Source of the DNA: Mermis nigrescens
Taxonomy: Eukaryota > Nematoda > Enoplea > Mermithida > Mermithidae
DNA length: 64,000 bases
Assembly (NCBI GenBank): GCA_036768485.1
Contig: JAVLUZ010000145.1
Span: forward strand, 22,229,522-22,293,521
Direction: 5' to 3'
Made by a program: the position numbers and the translations under genes. Position 1 is the first letter of the stretch. Each line of letters begins with the position of its first letter. The notes below the pieces were generated by a model. That model made no database searches, was not told the DNA's origin, and saw nothing but the letters and a program-made list of their open reading frames with translations. Positions 1 to 9,780 of this stretch are shown in pieces.

Positions 1-218
1 AATAAAAGAAATTTTCCGAATTTTTGCCATTCCTTTTGATCGATTTTGCGTTTTCGAGTCAAAAAACGGACTCTTTTATTATATCGTCATTTTGACCGAT
101 ATATTCTTTACTCTTACAGCAGACTAATTATTTTCAGTTCCTAAACTTAAGGAACTTTATTCGTTGAGATTTCTTTATAATTCAACGATTTAATTTTTTT
201 CTTGATTTTTCCTCAACC
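1..218 (+). other. Leader region of retroelement 1
   Basis: AT-rich DNA upstream of the gag-like frame. No similarity to the 3' LTR start at 8196 could be seen, so the 5' LTR probably lies outside the window and this is untranslated leader. No primer binding site was recognised. Confidence 0.4.
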
Positions 219-1212
219 GTGGAATTGAAGGGGAGCTCCATTCCCGTTTTGACTCGTTCTTCTCATCAGTCAGGAAGTTATCCTAAATTAACCTTGAGTG
301 ATGAATTTCAGAAAATTATTGACGAAGCTAAAGCATCTACCTCAAAAACCGTTAAACGGAAAATGTTTGATCGCGACCAGGCGACTCTTTTGGATAACAC
401 TGTTAAAGATGCGCTCCGCACAGTAATTGAGCCCTTAGCTCAAAGGTTAGAAAATTTAGATATGAAATTCGAAAATTTTCACCAAGCGGATGTTGCTCTT
501 GAAAATGGGAGACGACCGTATTCTTCAGTCAATCCTTTCTTTAATTTACGCCCTCCTCCAATTTTCAGTGGAGCTTTTGGCGAATGTTTTTCTGACTGGA
601 TTGGGAAATTTAATCAATTTCTAAAATTACAGGGCATTGAGAGAGACGACGAATATAAAATTGCGTACTTGGAAGCAAATTTATCGGGTGCAGCCCAAGC
701 AGCTCCAACCTCCTTTTTCTTATGATGATTTTATTCAAAAAATGAAAGAGCACTTTCCAGACGGCAAAGATGCCGATGTTTTTCAGCAGTTTCTGTACGA
801 CAAAAAGCAGAAAACTGGCGAAAGTGTCTCTGTATTCCTTGAAAATTTACGGAAAATGGCAAAAATCGCTTACCCAAATTTGAATAGTGCACTACGAGAA
901 TCTATTTTCAAGCCAATTTTTATCTGGGGGCTTTTGCCGGAAATACGAGAAAAAATCTGTTTCCGTGAATTTTCATCTCTCGAAGAGGCCCAAAAAGCGG
1001 CTTGTTACGTTGAATCCCAGCTCATTCGCAATAATTTCATGATAAAAGAACGACCGGCTGAAAATATTTCAACGAATTCAGGCAACACACAGAATGCGGA
1101 GCTGAAGGCAAAGATCGATCTACTCACCGAACTCGTTTCGAAAGATAAGAAACCATCTACGGATAATGCAGAGCAAGGACGCTTGATTAATCGTGCGGCA
1201 TTCAAGAAATGA
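219..1212 (+). pseudogene. Gag-like capsid region of Ty3/Gypsy element 1 (frameshifted)
   Basis: This should encode the structural Gag of the retroelement. Two open stretches, 219-725 and 637-1212, lie in adjacent frames and overlap, so a frameshift sits near 690-725. The first stretch has no ATG at its start; the first in-frame ATG is at 363. The protein has a helical charged N-terminal part, then a segment ending in FSDWIGKFNQFL, which resembles the start of Gypsy capsid domains. The second stretch continues with a helical region (SLEEAQKAACYVESQL) typical of the capsid C-terminal half. A TGA at 1210 ends the frame, and a MITE is inserted at 1257. The assignment to Gag rests on position before pol and overall character rather than on a diagnostic motif. 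Confidence 0.65.
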
Positions 1213-1256
1213 AGTGAGTATTTTCCTCAAAATAGGACCAATAGACGCTATAGCAC

Positions 1257-1496
1257 CATACGTGGGCAGCAAGAAAATTCTGGGGGAGTGCAAGATTTTT
1301 TTGAAGGTCGAAAAATGGCCTTAAAAATGGTGGTATGGCGATAAAAACACCATTTTCGACGTTTCTCATCAAGCACTATCCATTGGCATCAAAATATTGC
1401 GAAAAAAACGGAAAAAATTTTCAAAAATTGAATTCGGGGGGGGGGTATTTTGATTTCTGGGGGGTGCATACCCCCAAACCCCCACGCCCAGGTGTG
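1257..1496 (+). mobile_element. MITE family A, copy 1, inserted in gag
   Basis: The 240-bp element begins CATACGTGGGCAGC and ends CCCACGCCCAGGTGTG, an imperfect terminal inverted repeat. It is flanked by a perfect 8-bp target duplication, TATAGCAC, at 1249-1256 and 1497-1504. It has no coding capacity. The 8-bp duplication suggests mobilisation by a hAT- or P-type transposase. It inserted after element 1, since it splits the gag sequence. Confidence 0.9.
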
Positions 1497-1504
1497 TATA
1501 GCAC

Positions 1505-2129
1505 TAACCTTGATAATCAGAAAAATCGTTTTTCTAGTCAATCACATACAAATAATGATAGACAGGATCATTATAGAGATAATAATTTTTATCCTGGTTA
1601 GCCAAGTTCTAAGGATAAACAAAATCGCTACAGAAATATTTCTGATAAACAACATCGTTATAATTTTGACTATCGTGGAAGCAATTCTCGAAATGATCAG
1701 AATTTCAGACCACGTTTGTCTCAACAAAACAATGAATATAATTATAATAATTTTGAAAATAAGTGTCACATACATACGTTAGATTCTGATGATCATACTG
1801 TCAGTTTTGATGTTGACGTAACAAAACGACATAGCAATGAAATGAATATGAATTGTCTTTTGCCCCAGTTCTGTTTTTCTAAGGTAGATAGCCTGCAATT
1901 ACCCTTAGTTACTCTAGGACCCCGTCGTAAGCGTCGGCAGGGTACTGGCAGCACAATGGCTGCCAAGCCATTGCTGCAGCGGCGTGAGGCTGCCCAGCTG
2001 CAGCCAGTCAGGATAATTTCTCCGAAAACGGTGGCCCAGGCCCCCAACCTGGACTTAGTGTCACCGGCATTGATAAAATCACCAACGCCTGATGGTGATT
2101 ATTGCCGTGCCCCCGTTATCCGAATTTGA
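1505..2129 (+). pseudogene. Gag 3' part, nucleocapsid-like, of element 1
   Basis: After the MITE the plus strand encodes stretches very rich in Asn, Arg, Gln, Ser and Tyr spread over two frames (about 1505-1601 and 1716-2129). A basic patch, GPRRKRRQGT, follows. This fits a basic RNA-binding tail of Gag, but no CCHC zinc knuckle is visible. The last open stretch ends with TGA at 2127. The composition becomes GC-richer around 1900-2110 than in the surrounding element. Assignment to Gag is by position and composition only. Confidence 0.45.
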
Positions 2130-2320
2130 ACTTTGAGCGCGTCGAAAAAAATGTCTAGCAGCGCAAGAAAAGGCAAAGAGTGCTTTGAAAGAAGCAGATA
2201 AGCATCTCTTCAGCCTGTGTCGCTTTACTGAATGTATTACCAGTAGTAGATGTTATAAATCCGCATTACTTACTTTAACTAACTACTGTAAATTCTTTCA
2301 GCCGGCGACGAGAACGAAAT

Positions 2321-2776
2321 GTGAAGTCAGGATTAACAATGGAAACGGAAAGAGTGATAGACTTAGATCGGAAGATAATCCCGATTACTTGTTCTCAAAT
2401 GCTCATTTATGTTCGTTCAAATTCAGTACCTACTATTTTTGTCTTCCTTTTTATTTGCAGTATAAGCATGACTGAGGGTTTGCAGATCTGTGGTATCTCA
2501 AAAAGTGAGCATCCCCTGGAGATTCCGCGAAAGGTCTCAAGTATATGGCCCAAAAACTTAAGAAATCACCCCCAAAAATTGAAACTTAACGTTTTTGTGC
2601 CTTTGGATGAGCCCGTCACTTTCACAGCTCATAAATGCTTTATGCGAAAGCAGAAAGTATGTACAAACGTAGGTTTCTTTGGGGCCAAAGGGCTTCTGAG
2701 TGACAGTGTCGAAATCGAGAATTTTTCTGTGGATGTTTGCAGAAATGCTGCAAATACAAAAAATTATAATGGGTAG
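2321..2776 (+). pseudogene. N-terminal part of the envelope-like glycoprotein, element 1
   Basis: Open stretch in the same frame as the following env-protease ORF, cut from it by a single in-frame TAG at 2774-2776. Inside it a hydrophobic segment (SVPTIFVFLFICSIS, about 2414-2458), preceded by Met at about 2402, looks like a signal peptide. The segment after it has several cysteines (for example ICGIS, HKCFMRKQKVC and VDVCRN), as expected for a secreted or lumenal domain. A good splice-acceptor sequence (TTTTTATTTGCAG, ending at 2460) followed by an ATG at 2468 overlaps this region. Translation might therefore instead start from a spliced message. Confidence 0.55.
2448..2470 (+). promoter_or_regulatory. 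Possible 3' splice acceptor before env
   Basis: A pyrimidine-rich stretch ends in TTTGCAG at 2460 and is followed 7 bases later by an ATG in the env frame. Env genes of Gypsy-type elements are often made from spliced RNA, so this may be a functional acceptor. Chance cannot be excluded in AT-rich DNA. Confidence 0.3.
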
Positions 2777-2788
2777 CAACTGGTACTA

Positions 2789-4840
2789 ATGCCTTCTGGA
2801 ATTTGGTCAACGAATAATTCCCTAGCTGTTAAGTATCAGTGGTGTTGTAAGAAAGTCTGTCAGAAAGTAAAAAATTTTATGCTGGAACCAGGTACAGTTG
2901 CAACGTTTAATGGAAAAACTGTATTTAGTGACTTAGGAGACTTAGGTGGCTGCAGAGCAAATGCAAGCCAGTGCCTCAACAACGACGGCGCAATAATTTG
3001 GAATGGGACTGATTTTGATTCCGCATGTCTTCTATCATTTAAGGGTAATCATGATGCTTTATTCAGCGATCAGTACATAATTGTTGAGGATTTACAAGCA
3101 TCTTTTAATATTGAATCACCTTATAAGGGATGTAGTTATTTAAGTGCAACATTTGATACACATCAAGGTGCGATTCTACAGTTTAATGCGAGTGCTAGAC
3201 GTGACGTTAATAATTATGCAGTCAGCAAAAATAGCTTCAGTGAAACTGATCCGGTCAATGCAAAATTAAATTATTTAGAATATCATATGATAAATTCCGA
3301 CAAAAATAATTTCCGCTATATGTGGACCGAATTATGCAATCATGCGCAGCAATACTTAGATCTAATCTGGCAATTACTGCAATTTGATGCAACGTTAGGC
3401 GCACGTGCATTGCTACAGTGCAATGACATCACAGCGCACTTCACAGGTGAAGTATTATCTGTGTGGCCGTGCAAACAAATCACAAATGCGGAGATCATAC
3501 ATGATCATAAGATAAACAGTACTTGCTATCTTAATACTCCAGTTATTGTAGACAACGAAGTACTATTTATTAGCCCAGGTTCTTCTGATCTTATAGAATA
3601 TTCACCGAAAGTAGACTGTAATCATTGTACTGTACCCATATACCGTAATGATTCAGTCTGGCTAACACAAGCTGGACCCACTCATGTAAGCAAAGTTCCG
3701 CTAAATCTGTTATGGAAAGGTGATCACAAAATATTTCAGTTTGATACACCAGCAGTTTTCCATGATAAGCTTGCTGAAATTCCAATGACTCTTTCTTACT
3801 TGAAACAGTACATTTTTCGAACTCATTCTCTCGAACATCAGCTAAATAGTGTCCTGAAATATACTTCTGATCTCTCCATAGAACCTGACTTAGTACACGA
3901 TGTTCTTACAGGAGTGGGAGCTGGTGCAAAAAGTGCGGTTAAAAGGGTTTACAACTCTCTTGAGCATTTTGTCGACCAGAGCCAGAAAAACTTCAATTCT
4001 GGCCTTAACTCTTTGATTACTGGGCCAGTACAGTTAATCGTCAATGCACTTCTAATCATTCTCGTTATTGTCGGATTAGGATATGTAGTATATTTGTGCC
4101 TCATGTTCTATATTTATCGAAAACGAAAATCAGCTAATCCAATGATTGACACTTCTGCAAATACTCTTGGTATGGCTCTATTAACCTTACTAAAATTAAA
4201 TAAGAAGAGTAAGTTTTCTAACCGCAAAACACCAACTGTATCATATAAAAATTCAGGGGTAGATCATGTTGAAATTCACGACACATCAGTTGCTAGTGTG
4301 GAGTCATCGAAATCCTACGATAGCAATAATAGCGAAATTGCTGAAACAAATATGAATGTGTCTAACGATCTAATGGTCCAGGATTTCGATGACCCTACAT
4401 TTGATGTGAGTTTACGTGGCTTTGTCCCAGGAAGCTTCGGTAGACTTAGCGGCTGGTCGCCTGATGATGACTATACTGATAATCAGGCAGCACATGATAG
4501 TATCTCATCGAATTTGCATGACATAAATATCGAACGTCGAACGCCCCATATTACAGTAATAGTGAACGGAAAATGTATCGCCGATGCACTTATTGATACA
4601 GGAGCCGTCTTTTCTCTTGCTGATGCTAAATTAATTCAAGAAATCGGAGATGTTCCAGTTTTCTCTACTTCTGCCCAACCACTGGCAGCTAATGGGGACT
4701 TTATACCCCTGATAGGCGAATGTCTCCTTACAGTTGGAGTTGCAGACATTGAGGAAACTATTTTGGTGCATATCCAAGAAAATTGTAGTAAACCTCTTCT
4801 TTTGGGATCGAATTTCCTATTCCGATTCAAAAATTATTAA
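2789..4840 (+). CDS. Envelope-like glycoprotein fused in frame to retropepsin, element 1
   Basis: Uninterrupted 683-codon frame. Residues 1 to about 415 form a Cys-rich ectodomain with several N-x-S/T sequons (for example NAS, NGT, NST, NDS). A Gly/Ala-rich stretch (VLTGVGAGAKSAVKRV) and an amphipathic segment come just before the membrane. A strong transmembrane helix (LIVNALLIILVIVGLGYVVYL) at about 418-440 is followed by a basic stop-transfer stretch (YRKRKS). The next 140 residues are a hydrophilic acidic/Ser-rich linker. The C-terminal 100 residues are a retroviral-type aspartic protease (ALIDTGAVFSLAD; end motif LLLGSNFL). Env between gag and protease, with no stop between env and protease, is unusual; env normally lies 3' of integrase. 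The ectodomain vaguely recalls glycoproteins of chuvirus-like negative-strand viruses captured by invertebrate retroelements; that is inference. The frame is continuous upstream except for one TAG. Confidence 0.75.
   Translation: MPSGIWSTNNSLAVKYQWCCKKVCQKVKNFMLEPGTVATFNGKTVFSDLGDLGGCRANASQCLNNDGAIIWNGTDFDSACLLSFKGNHDALFSDQYIIVEDLQASFNIESPYKGCSYLSATFDTHQGAILQFNASARRDVNNYAVSKNSFSETDPVNAKLNYLEYHMINSDKNNFRYMWTELCNHAQQYLDLIWQLLQFDATLGARALLQCNDITAHFTGEVLSVWPCKQITNAEIIHDHKINSTCYLNTPVIVDNEVLFISPGSSDLIEYSPKVDCNHCTVPIYRNDSVWLTQAGPTHVSKVPLNLLWKGDHKIFQFDTPAVFHDKLAEIPMTLSYLKQYIFRTHSLEHQLNSVLKYTSDLSIEPDLVHDVLTGVGAGAKSAVKRVYNSLEHFVDQSQKNFNSGLNSLITGPVQLIVNALLIILVIVGLGYVVYLCLMFYIYRKRKSANPMIDTSANTLGMALLTLLKLNKKSKFSNRKTPTVSYKNSGVDHVEIHDTSVASVESSKSYDSNNSEIAETNMNVSNDLMVQDFDDPTFDVSLRGFVPGSFGRLSGWSPDDDYTDNQAAHDSISSNLHDINIERRTPHITVIVNGKCIADALIDTGAVFSLADAKLIQEIGDVPVFSTSAQPLAANGDFIPLIGECLLTVGVADIEETILVHIQENCSKPLLLGSNFLFRFKNY
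4543..4837 (+). CDS. Retropepsin domain of element 1
   Basis: Aspartic protease that would process the retroelement polyprotein as a homodimer. The catalytic triad is seen as DTGA, and the flap/second-strand region and the C-terminal LLLGSNFLF match the usual G-x-D/N-F-L end of Gypsy proteases. The domain is intact up to TAA at 4838 and is the C-terminal part of the same ORF that encodes the envelope-like glycoprotein. Confidence 0.85.
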
Positions 4841-5434
4841 TTTGATAACAAAAAGCAATTTGTAAGGTTTAAGGGGACGCAGATACCTTGTAGTGGGTTA
4901 TTATATAATCCGCCCTCGAAACAAGGTGCCGTTACTGTAGAAGATACCTGTGATATACCTGCGCGCTCAGTTATGCTAGTATCTGCTAATGGATCGTCAT
5001 TATATAATAACGTAAGCAACGTACACTTCGAACAATGCAACATGAATTCTGAATATGGTGCTTATTTTGCAGCCTCTGTCAACAGTGTGAGAAAGCAAAA
5101 CATTTTAGTCCAAGCGCTTAATCCTTACACCTATTCGATCAGACTTCATAAAGGCATGCACATTGGAAATATAAAAGGCTATGAAGACTGCAAAAATAAC
5201 GAAAAATGTATTTTGTCTCTGGTAAGCACGAAGGAAAAATTAGCGGAAAAATCACACAAATATGTCATTCAAAACGCTAATATTACTAATAACTTGACGC
5301 CCAAAGAAAAAGTACAACTCATTGAACTTCTCTGTTTGTTTCCTAGCTTGTATGCTCCGAATGAAAAAGATACCAGAGAAAACTGATTTAGTTTCTCACA
5401 CTATAACACTGGAGATCATAGACCAGTAAGACGT
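4841..5434 (+). pseudogene. Protease-RT linker of element 1
   Basis: Frame continuing directly after the TAA at 4838, with the same phase. It is open from 4841 to a TGA at 5384. The sequence has beta-rich character (PARSVMLVSANGSSL, ALNPYTYSIRLHKGMHIGNI) typical of the Gypsy segment between protease and RT, and ends in the LTPKEKVQLIELL helix that usually precedes the RT domain. A second lesion near 5384-5430 changes frame locally (the TDLVSH-like reading lies in another frame). Confidence 0.7.
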
Positions 5435-6116
5435 TTGCCATTTCGTACTTCACCTAAAGAAGAAGAGCTAATATTACAAGAGGTGAAAGCATTAGAGTCA
5501 AAAAATATTATTAGCCCAAGTATATCACCATGGGCAACTAACGTCATTTTAGTGAAAAAGAAAACAGGAGGTCATAGATTATGTATAGACTTCCGTGGTT
5601 TGAATAAAGCGACAAAAAAGGACGTTTATCCTTTGCCTCACATTGATGATATACTGGACACTTTAAAAAATATGAAATTTTTCACTACCTTGGATCAGGC
5701 AAACGCCTATTGGTCTATTCCAATAGCACATCATGACCACGAAAAAAACTGCATTCAACACATCAAGTGGCTTGTATGAATTTAATTACTTGCCATTTGG
5801 GCTTTGCAACAGCCCAGCCACTTTTCAGCGACTAATGGATATCCTTTTGTCAGGCTTACAATGGAAATCGTGTTTGATATATCTGGATGATATTCTAGTT
5901 TTTGCGAAAAATCATGAAGAAATGCTAGTACAATTGAAAGAAGTTCTCAATCGCTTGCACAAAGGTGGTATGAAACTCCGACTCAGTAAATGCAAATTCA
6001 GTTTTGACGAAGTACAGTACCTAGGATACAAAATTTTGCATGCTGGTATTCTGCCCGACGACAGTAAATTTGAGGCGGTACAAGCCAAAAGGAACCACAA
6101 AATGCAAAAGAAATAA
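5435..6116 (+). pseudogene. Reverse transcriptase of element 1 (frameshifted)
   Basis: RNA-dependent DNA polymerase core. Visible motifs in order: NIISPSISPWATNVILVKKK, LCIDFRGLNKAT, FFTTLDQANAYWSIPI, FNYLPFGLCNSPATFQRLM and the catalytic YLDD (SCLIYLDDILVF), then KCKFSFDEVQYLG. This is a typical Gypsy/Ty3 order and spacing. One frameshift near 5735-5775 moves the reading from the frame used by env and protease to the next one. A stop at 6114 interrupts the connection subdomain. The catalytic residues look intact, so decay is recent or mild. Confidence 0.92.
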
Positions 6117-6966
6117 AAGCATTTTTGGGTCTTATATCGTACTACAGGAGATTTATTAAAAACTGCACCCAGATATCTCAACCCCTAACCAGACTTTTAA
6201 AGAAGGGGAGAGGTTAGAGTGGACAGAATCGCAACAAGAAGCCTTCGATTTACTAAAAACCATGCTAACTGAACCACCTATCTTAGCTCATCCAGATATT
6301 GATAAGCCTTTTATCCTACAGACTGACGCTTCAGTTTTAGGAATAGGAGCAGTTTTGAGTCAGATTAGCAAAGATGGTTTCGAGCATCCAATTGCATATG
6401 CTAGCAGGACATTAAGACCAGCGGAGAAAAATCATCCGATTACTGAGCTTAAGATTCTTGCTGTAGTAGAGTTTGTCCAATATTTCAGACCCTACTTACA
6501 CATGCATGAAGTCACCGTTCACACTGATCATACTGCGGTTAAAGCTGTCCTAGGAAAGCATAATGCCTCACCACGCATAGCACGTTGGGGATTAGCACTT
6601 GCAGATACTAAGTTAAACATTGTACCGAGGAAAGGTAGCAATAACCAAAATGCTGACGCTTTTTCACGTTTCCAAAATGAAAAAGGGATACCCGTTTTTG
6701 ATATAGAGGCTGATATTATTAGTCGCCCACAAGAAGCTTCGAAAATAAATTCCATTCATGAAAATAACTTCAACTTGAAGGCCTTGCAGCACAGAGATCC
6801 TATGCTAAAACTCATAATTGATAAGCTTAAGGGCCAAATAAATACCCCTGAGTTAGAGGGTTTTGAATACAAGAATGATATCTTGTATTACAATAGAGAA
6901 TGGAATCCATTAAATTGTGGTACCTACAAAATTGAAAGCCTTAATCATCGAGGCTCATCACAATGA
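6117..6966 (+). pseudogene. RT connection and RNase H of element 1
   Basis: The RT thumb/connection (AFLGLISYYRRFIKNC, read at about 6119-6160) is followed by RNase H from about 6262. Motifs are FILQTDASVLGIGAVLSQ with the first catalytic Asp, then ASRTLRPAEKNHPITELKILAVVEF with the Glu, and VHTDHTAVKAVLGK with the next Asp. The helix ARWGLALADTKLNIVPRKG and the terminal NQNADAFSR complete the domain. It degrades the RNA strand of the hybrid during reverse transcription. The frame is open from 6262 to 6966, and a frameshift precedes the integrase zinc finger. Confidence 0.9.
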
Positions 6967-8044
6967 TGAGTTAGCTGGTCATTTTAGCGCTAGAAAAACT
7001 ATTCAGCTAATAGGTAAGCGTTACTATTGGAGCGCCATGCTAAAGGATGTTACTAGTCACTGTAAGGTGTGAAAACAATGTCAGTTAAATAAAACAAGTA
7101 GACATAAAATTGAAGCCGAGTTAAAGCCTATCATTGTGGATGGTCCATTTGAAAGACTAGGTGTTGATTGTATGGGACCGTTGCCAATCACGGAAAATGG
7201 CAACCGCTTTATAGTCATTTTCATTGATTATTTTTTGAAATACATTGAAGCATTTGCAACGCAAAATATTACGGCAGAAACAATTGCAAAACTTTTTATA
7301 ACACAGATAATATGCAGACACGGTGCACCAAGTATTTTAAAGTCAGACCAAGGAACCGACTTTACGTCACAGCTTATGATTGAAGTCACAAAAATGCTAG
7401 GTGTAAAGAAGATACATAGCACTGCATATCATCCGATATCTAATGGTGAAGTTGAGCGGACAAACCAAACTTTAGCCACCCACATGTGTATGTATGTAGA
7501 AAGCAATCAAGTGGATTGGGATGACCATCTCCCTTTTGCAGTATTTGCCGTTAATATTAGCGTCAATGAGTCAACACGCTATGCTCCATGTGAACTCGTT
7601 TATGGATGCATACCTAAGCTTCTGATAGATGTTGTCTTGACATATGAGGCAAATCCTTATTTAGTGGATGTTAACTCATACAGTGATGCAGTCAAGCAGC
7701 ATTTCACACAAGCTTTAGCTGTAATTCAAAATCAAAAACACGAATCACAGAAAAAGTACGCAAAGTACTATAATAAGAATGCAAATGATGTAAACTACAA
7801 AATAAATGATCTAGTACTAAAAGATTCACAAGTAATCAAACGAGGCTTGTGTAAAAAGCTTGCACAAGTTTTCCAAGGTCCCTATAAGGTAATTGCTGTT
7901 GACTATCCGAATATAACTATTCAGTCTCTCACAACAGCAAGTACTGAAACTGTGTATGTTAATCGCACAAAACCATTCTTTTGTAAAAATCGTCAAGATA
8001 ATGAAGCAGATGATGAAAGTGAGGCAGAATCTTTAGAATTTTGA
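6940..8044 (+). pseudogene. Integrase of element 1 (zinc finger broken, core open)
   Basis: DDE integrase. The N-terminal HHCC zinc finger is readable at about 6950-7085, but its first CxxC cysteine partner is a TGA stop at 7069-7071. The core is open in a 302-codon frame from 7136 to 8044. Catalytic residues are seen in LGVDCMGPLP (Asp 1), SDQGTDFTSQL (Asp 2) and NGEVERTNQTL (Glu). The C-terminal part has the usual FxGPYKV motif (KLAQVFQGPYKVIAVD) and an acidic tail. There is no envelope gene after it, consistent with env lying upstream of protease in this element. Confidence 0.9.
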
Positions 8045-8183
8045 TTATCATTTCTATGCACTTCTGATTGTTTTCTTAGTATAATAGTGCTACATATAAA
8101 GATGTCATATTTTGGTTCTATATTCAACTTTGCACTGCACAAATTCCTAAGATGACGCTGAATCGGCCGAGGACGTCCGACCT

Positions 8184-8195
8184 AAAGAAGGGGGA
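8184..8195 (+). promoter_or_regulatory. Polypurine tract of element 1
   Basis: The 12-base purine run AAAGAAGGGGGA is immediately followed by TGTGACG. This is the usual plus-strand primer site directly upstream of a 3' LTR that starts with TG. Confidence 0.7.
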
Positions 8196-8563
8196 TGTGA
8201 CGTGCAAATACACATAAGATATGCAAAGTTAGTCGATGCGACGTGTATAACTTCCCCAAAGACAGAATGCCTACGTGAAATTTAGACACTTGCTTCCATT
8301 CTACTTATTTGATTTACACTAATCGTTTTATTCACTTTAATTGTTTTTCTTACGTAGTTGACAAATTCCGCCCAATTGTTATATTACCTATGCGCATCTT
8401 AGCTACTTCTAATACTTTTGACACTTTTCAGGTATCAATTCTACTACATTTATTTATTACTCTAAAAATCTCCAAAAGCCTTTTAAAAAAACCATTATCG
8501 AAACCCTCGTGAGCCTATGTTAAAGTCGTATATAAATATTATATGTTTCAACACACTAGTCAG
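8196..8563 (+). repeat. 3' LTR, 5' portion, of element 1
   Basis: It begins TGTGACGTGC right after the polypurine tract. Its right end was not found. A MITE (8564-8836) interrupts the area, and the LTR may continue into 8845-9000. The 5' LTR is not in the window, so the extent cannot be confirmed by pairing. Confidence 0.5.
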
Positions 8564-8836
8564 CATACGTGGGCAGCAAGAAAATTCTGGGGGGGGGGTG
8601 CAAGATTTTTTTGAAGGTCGAAAAATGGCCTTAAAAATGGTGGTATGGCGATAAAAACACCATTTTTCGACGTTTCTCATCAAGCACTATCCATTGGCAT
8701 CAAAAAATTGCGAAAAAAAACGAAAAAAATTTTCAAAAATTGAATTCTGGGGGGGGGGGTATTTTGATTTCTGGGGGGGTATTTTGGTTTCTGGGGGGTG
8801 CATACCCCCCCAAACCCCCCCCCACGCCCAGGTGTG
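8564..8836 (+). mobile_element. MITE family A, copy 2
   Basis: About 273 bp with the CATACGTGGGCAGC start and GCCCAGGTGTG end of family A. The flanks are CTAGTCAG (8556-8563) and TTAGTCAG (8837-8844), an 8-bp target duplication with one mismatch. Poly-G runs near the right end are longer than in copy 1. Confidence 0.88.
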
Positions 8837-8844
8837 TTAGTCAG

Positions 8845-9069
8845 TCGTCCTGAAGGTGTAAGTCGTCCTGTATTGTAACTTCGTCGTTTGCTCATCTCTC
8901 CGTTATTTTCTATTGTACCATGTCTTGCTGTAAGTTAGTAAATTAGTGTTATCCCTCTTACGTGATATAATCATTGTTAATCTGTTTTTGTCGACATTGT
9001 TTTACTGTAGTCATCCTAGTAGGATAGAGTCAGTCGGAGTTCTGACGAGTTGACATTGGTAGTTGGAGA
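8845..9069. other. Unassigned DNA between elements 1 and 2
   Basis: No gene seen. It may contain the end of the 3' LTR of element 1 and the truncated 5' end of element 2. No match to the DNA downstream of element 2 was visible. Confidence 0.3.
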
Positions 9070-9780
9070 TATGACAGCAGTTGTTCGTTTTAAATTTAAT
9101 ATGAGGATAACTATTGTCAAACGATCGATCTCCGTGATAGTTTCAATTATCAATAAGTTGCCAGAAGATTTGCTTCTTGGCTTTGATTTTTACTATTCCG
9201 CATACTGTAAATAGATGATTATTTTGATGCCCTTGGGTCTGCAGCACACTCTAGTATGCTAGATCTAAAATCAGGGTATTGGCAGATTCCTCTATATGAT
9301 AAATCACGTGAAAAAACCGCGTTCATCTGCCCAGTAGGTCATTTTGAAGTTTTACTGTTTGGGTTGAAAAATGCCCTGCCAATTTTCAACGACTTTTGGA
9401 ACTCGTTCTCACTGGATTAAATTGGAAAATGTGCCTAGTCTATATTGATGATATAATCGTTTTCTCATGAACATTCTTCGAACACCTAAACAATCTCGAA
9501 AACGTCTTTAGTGCATTACAAAACACAGCCTTAAGGGTTAAACCTGAAAAATGCTGACTAGCGCATGCCGAAGTTCAATTCATCGTCCATCGAATTAGTT
9601 TGCTATGAATTGCTCTGGATTTGTCTAAGATCGCCGTTTTAGTTGTGTTTCCAGTTCCAAGAATGATTAAAGCATTACAAAAATTCCTTGGATTGGTTCA
9701 ATGGTTTGAAAATTTTGTGAAAGATCTTGCAAAAATTGCAAAGCCCCTTTTTTGTTTATTGTGAAAAGATAGTGAATTTA
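9070..9780 (+). pseudogene. Protease end and RT remnant of retroelement 2
   Basis: A protease tail is readable at about 9085-9212 (SIINKLPEDLLLGFDFY). It is followed with a deletion by RT motifs: SSMLDLKSGYWQIPL, VGHFEVLLFGLKNA and the catalytic YIDD (LVYIDDIIVFS), then VKPEKC and the connection segment ALQKFLGLVQWFENFV. The N-terminal third of RT and all of gag are missing. Several frameshifts and stops are present (for example TAA within 9415-9420). Clearly a second, more decayed Ty3/Gypsy element in the same orientation. Confidence 0.8.

Noticed and set aside
1542..1782. Ile-rich open stretches on both strands in the gag 3' part
   Set aside because: These are shadow frames of Asn-rich coding DNA.
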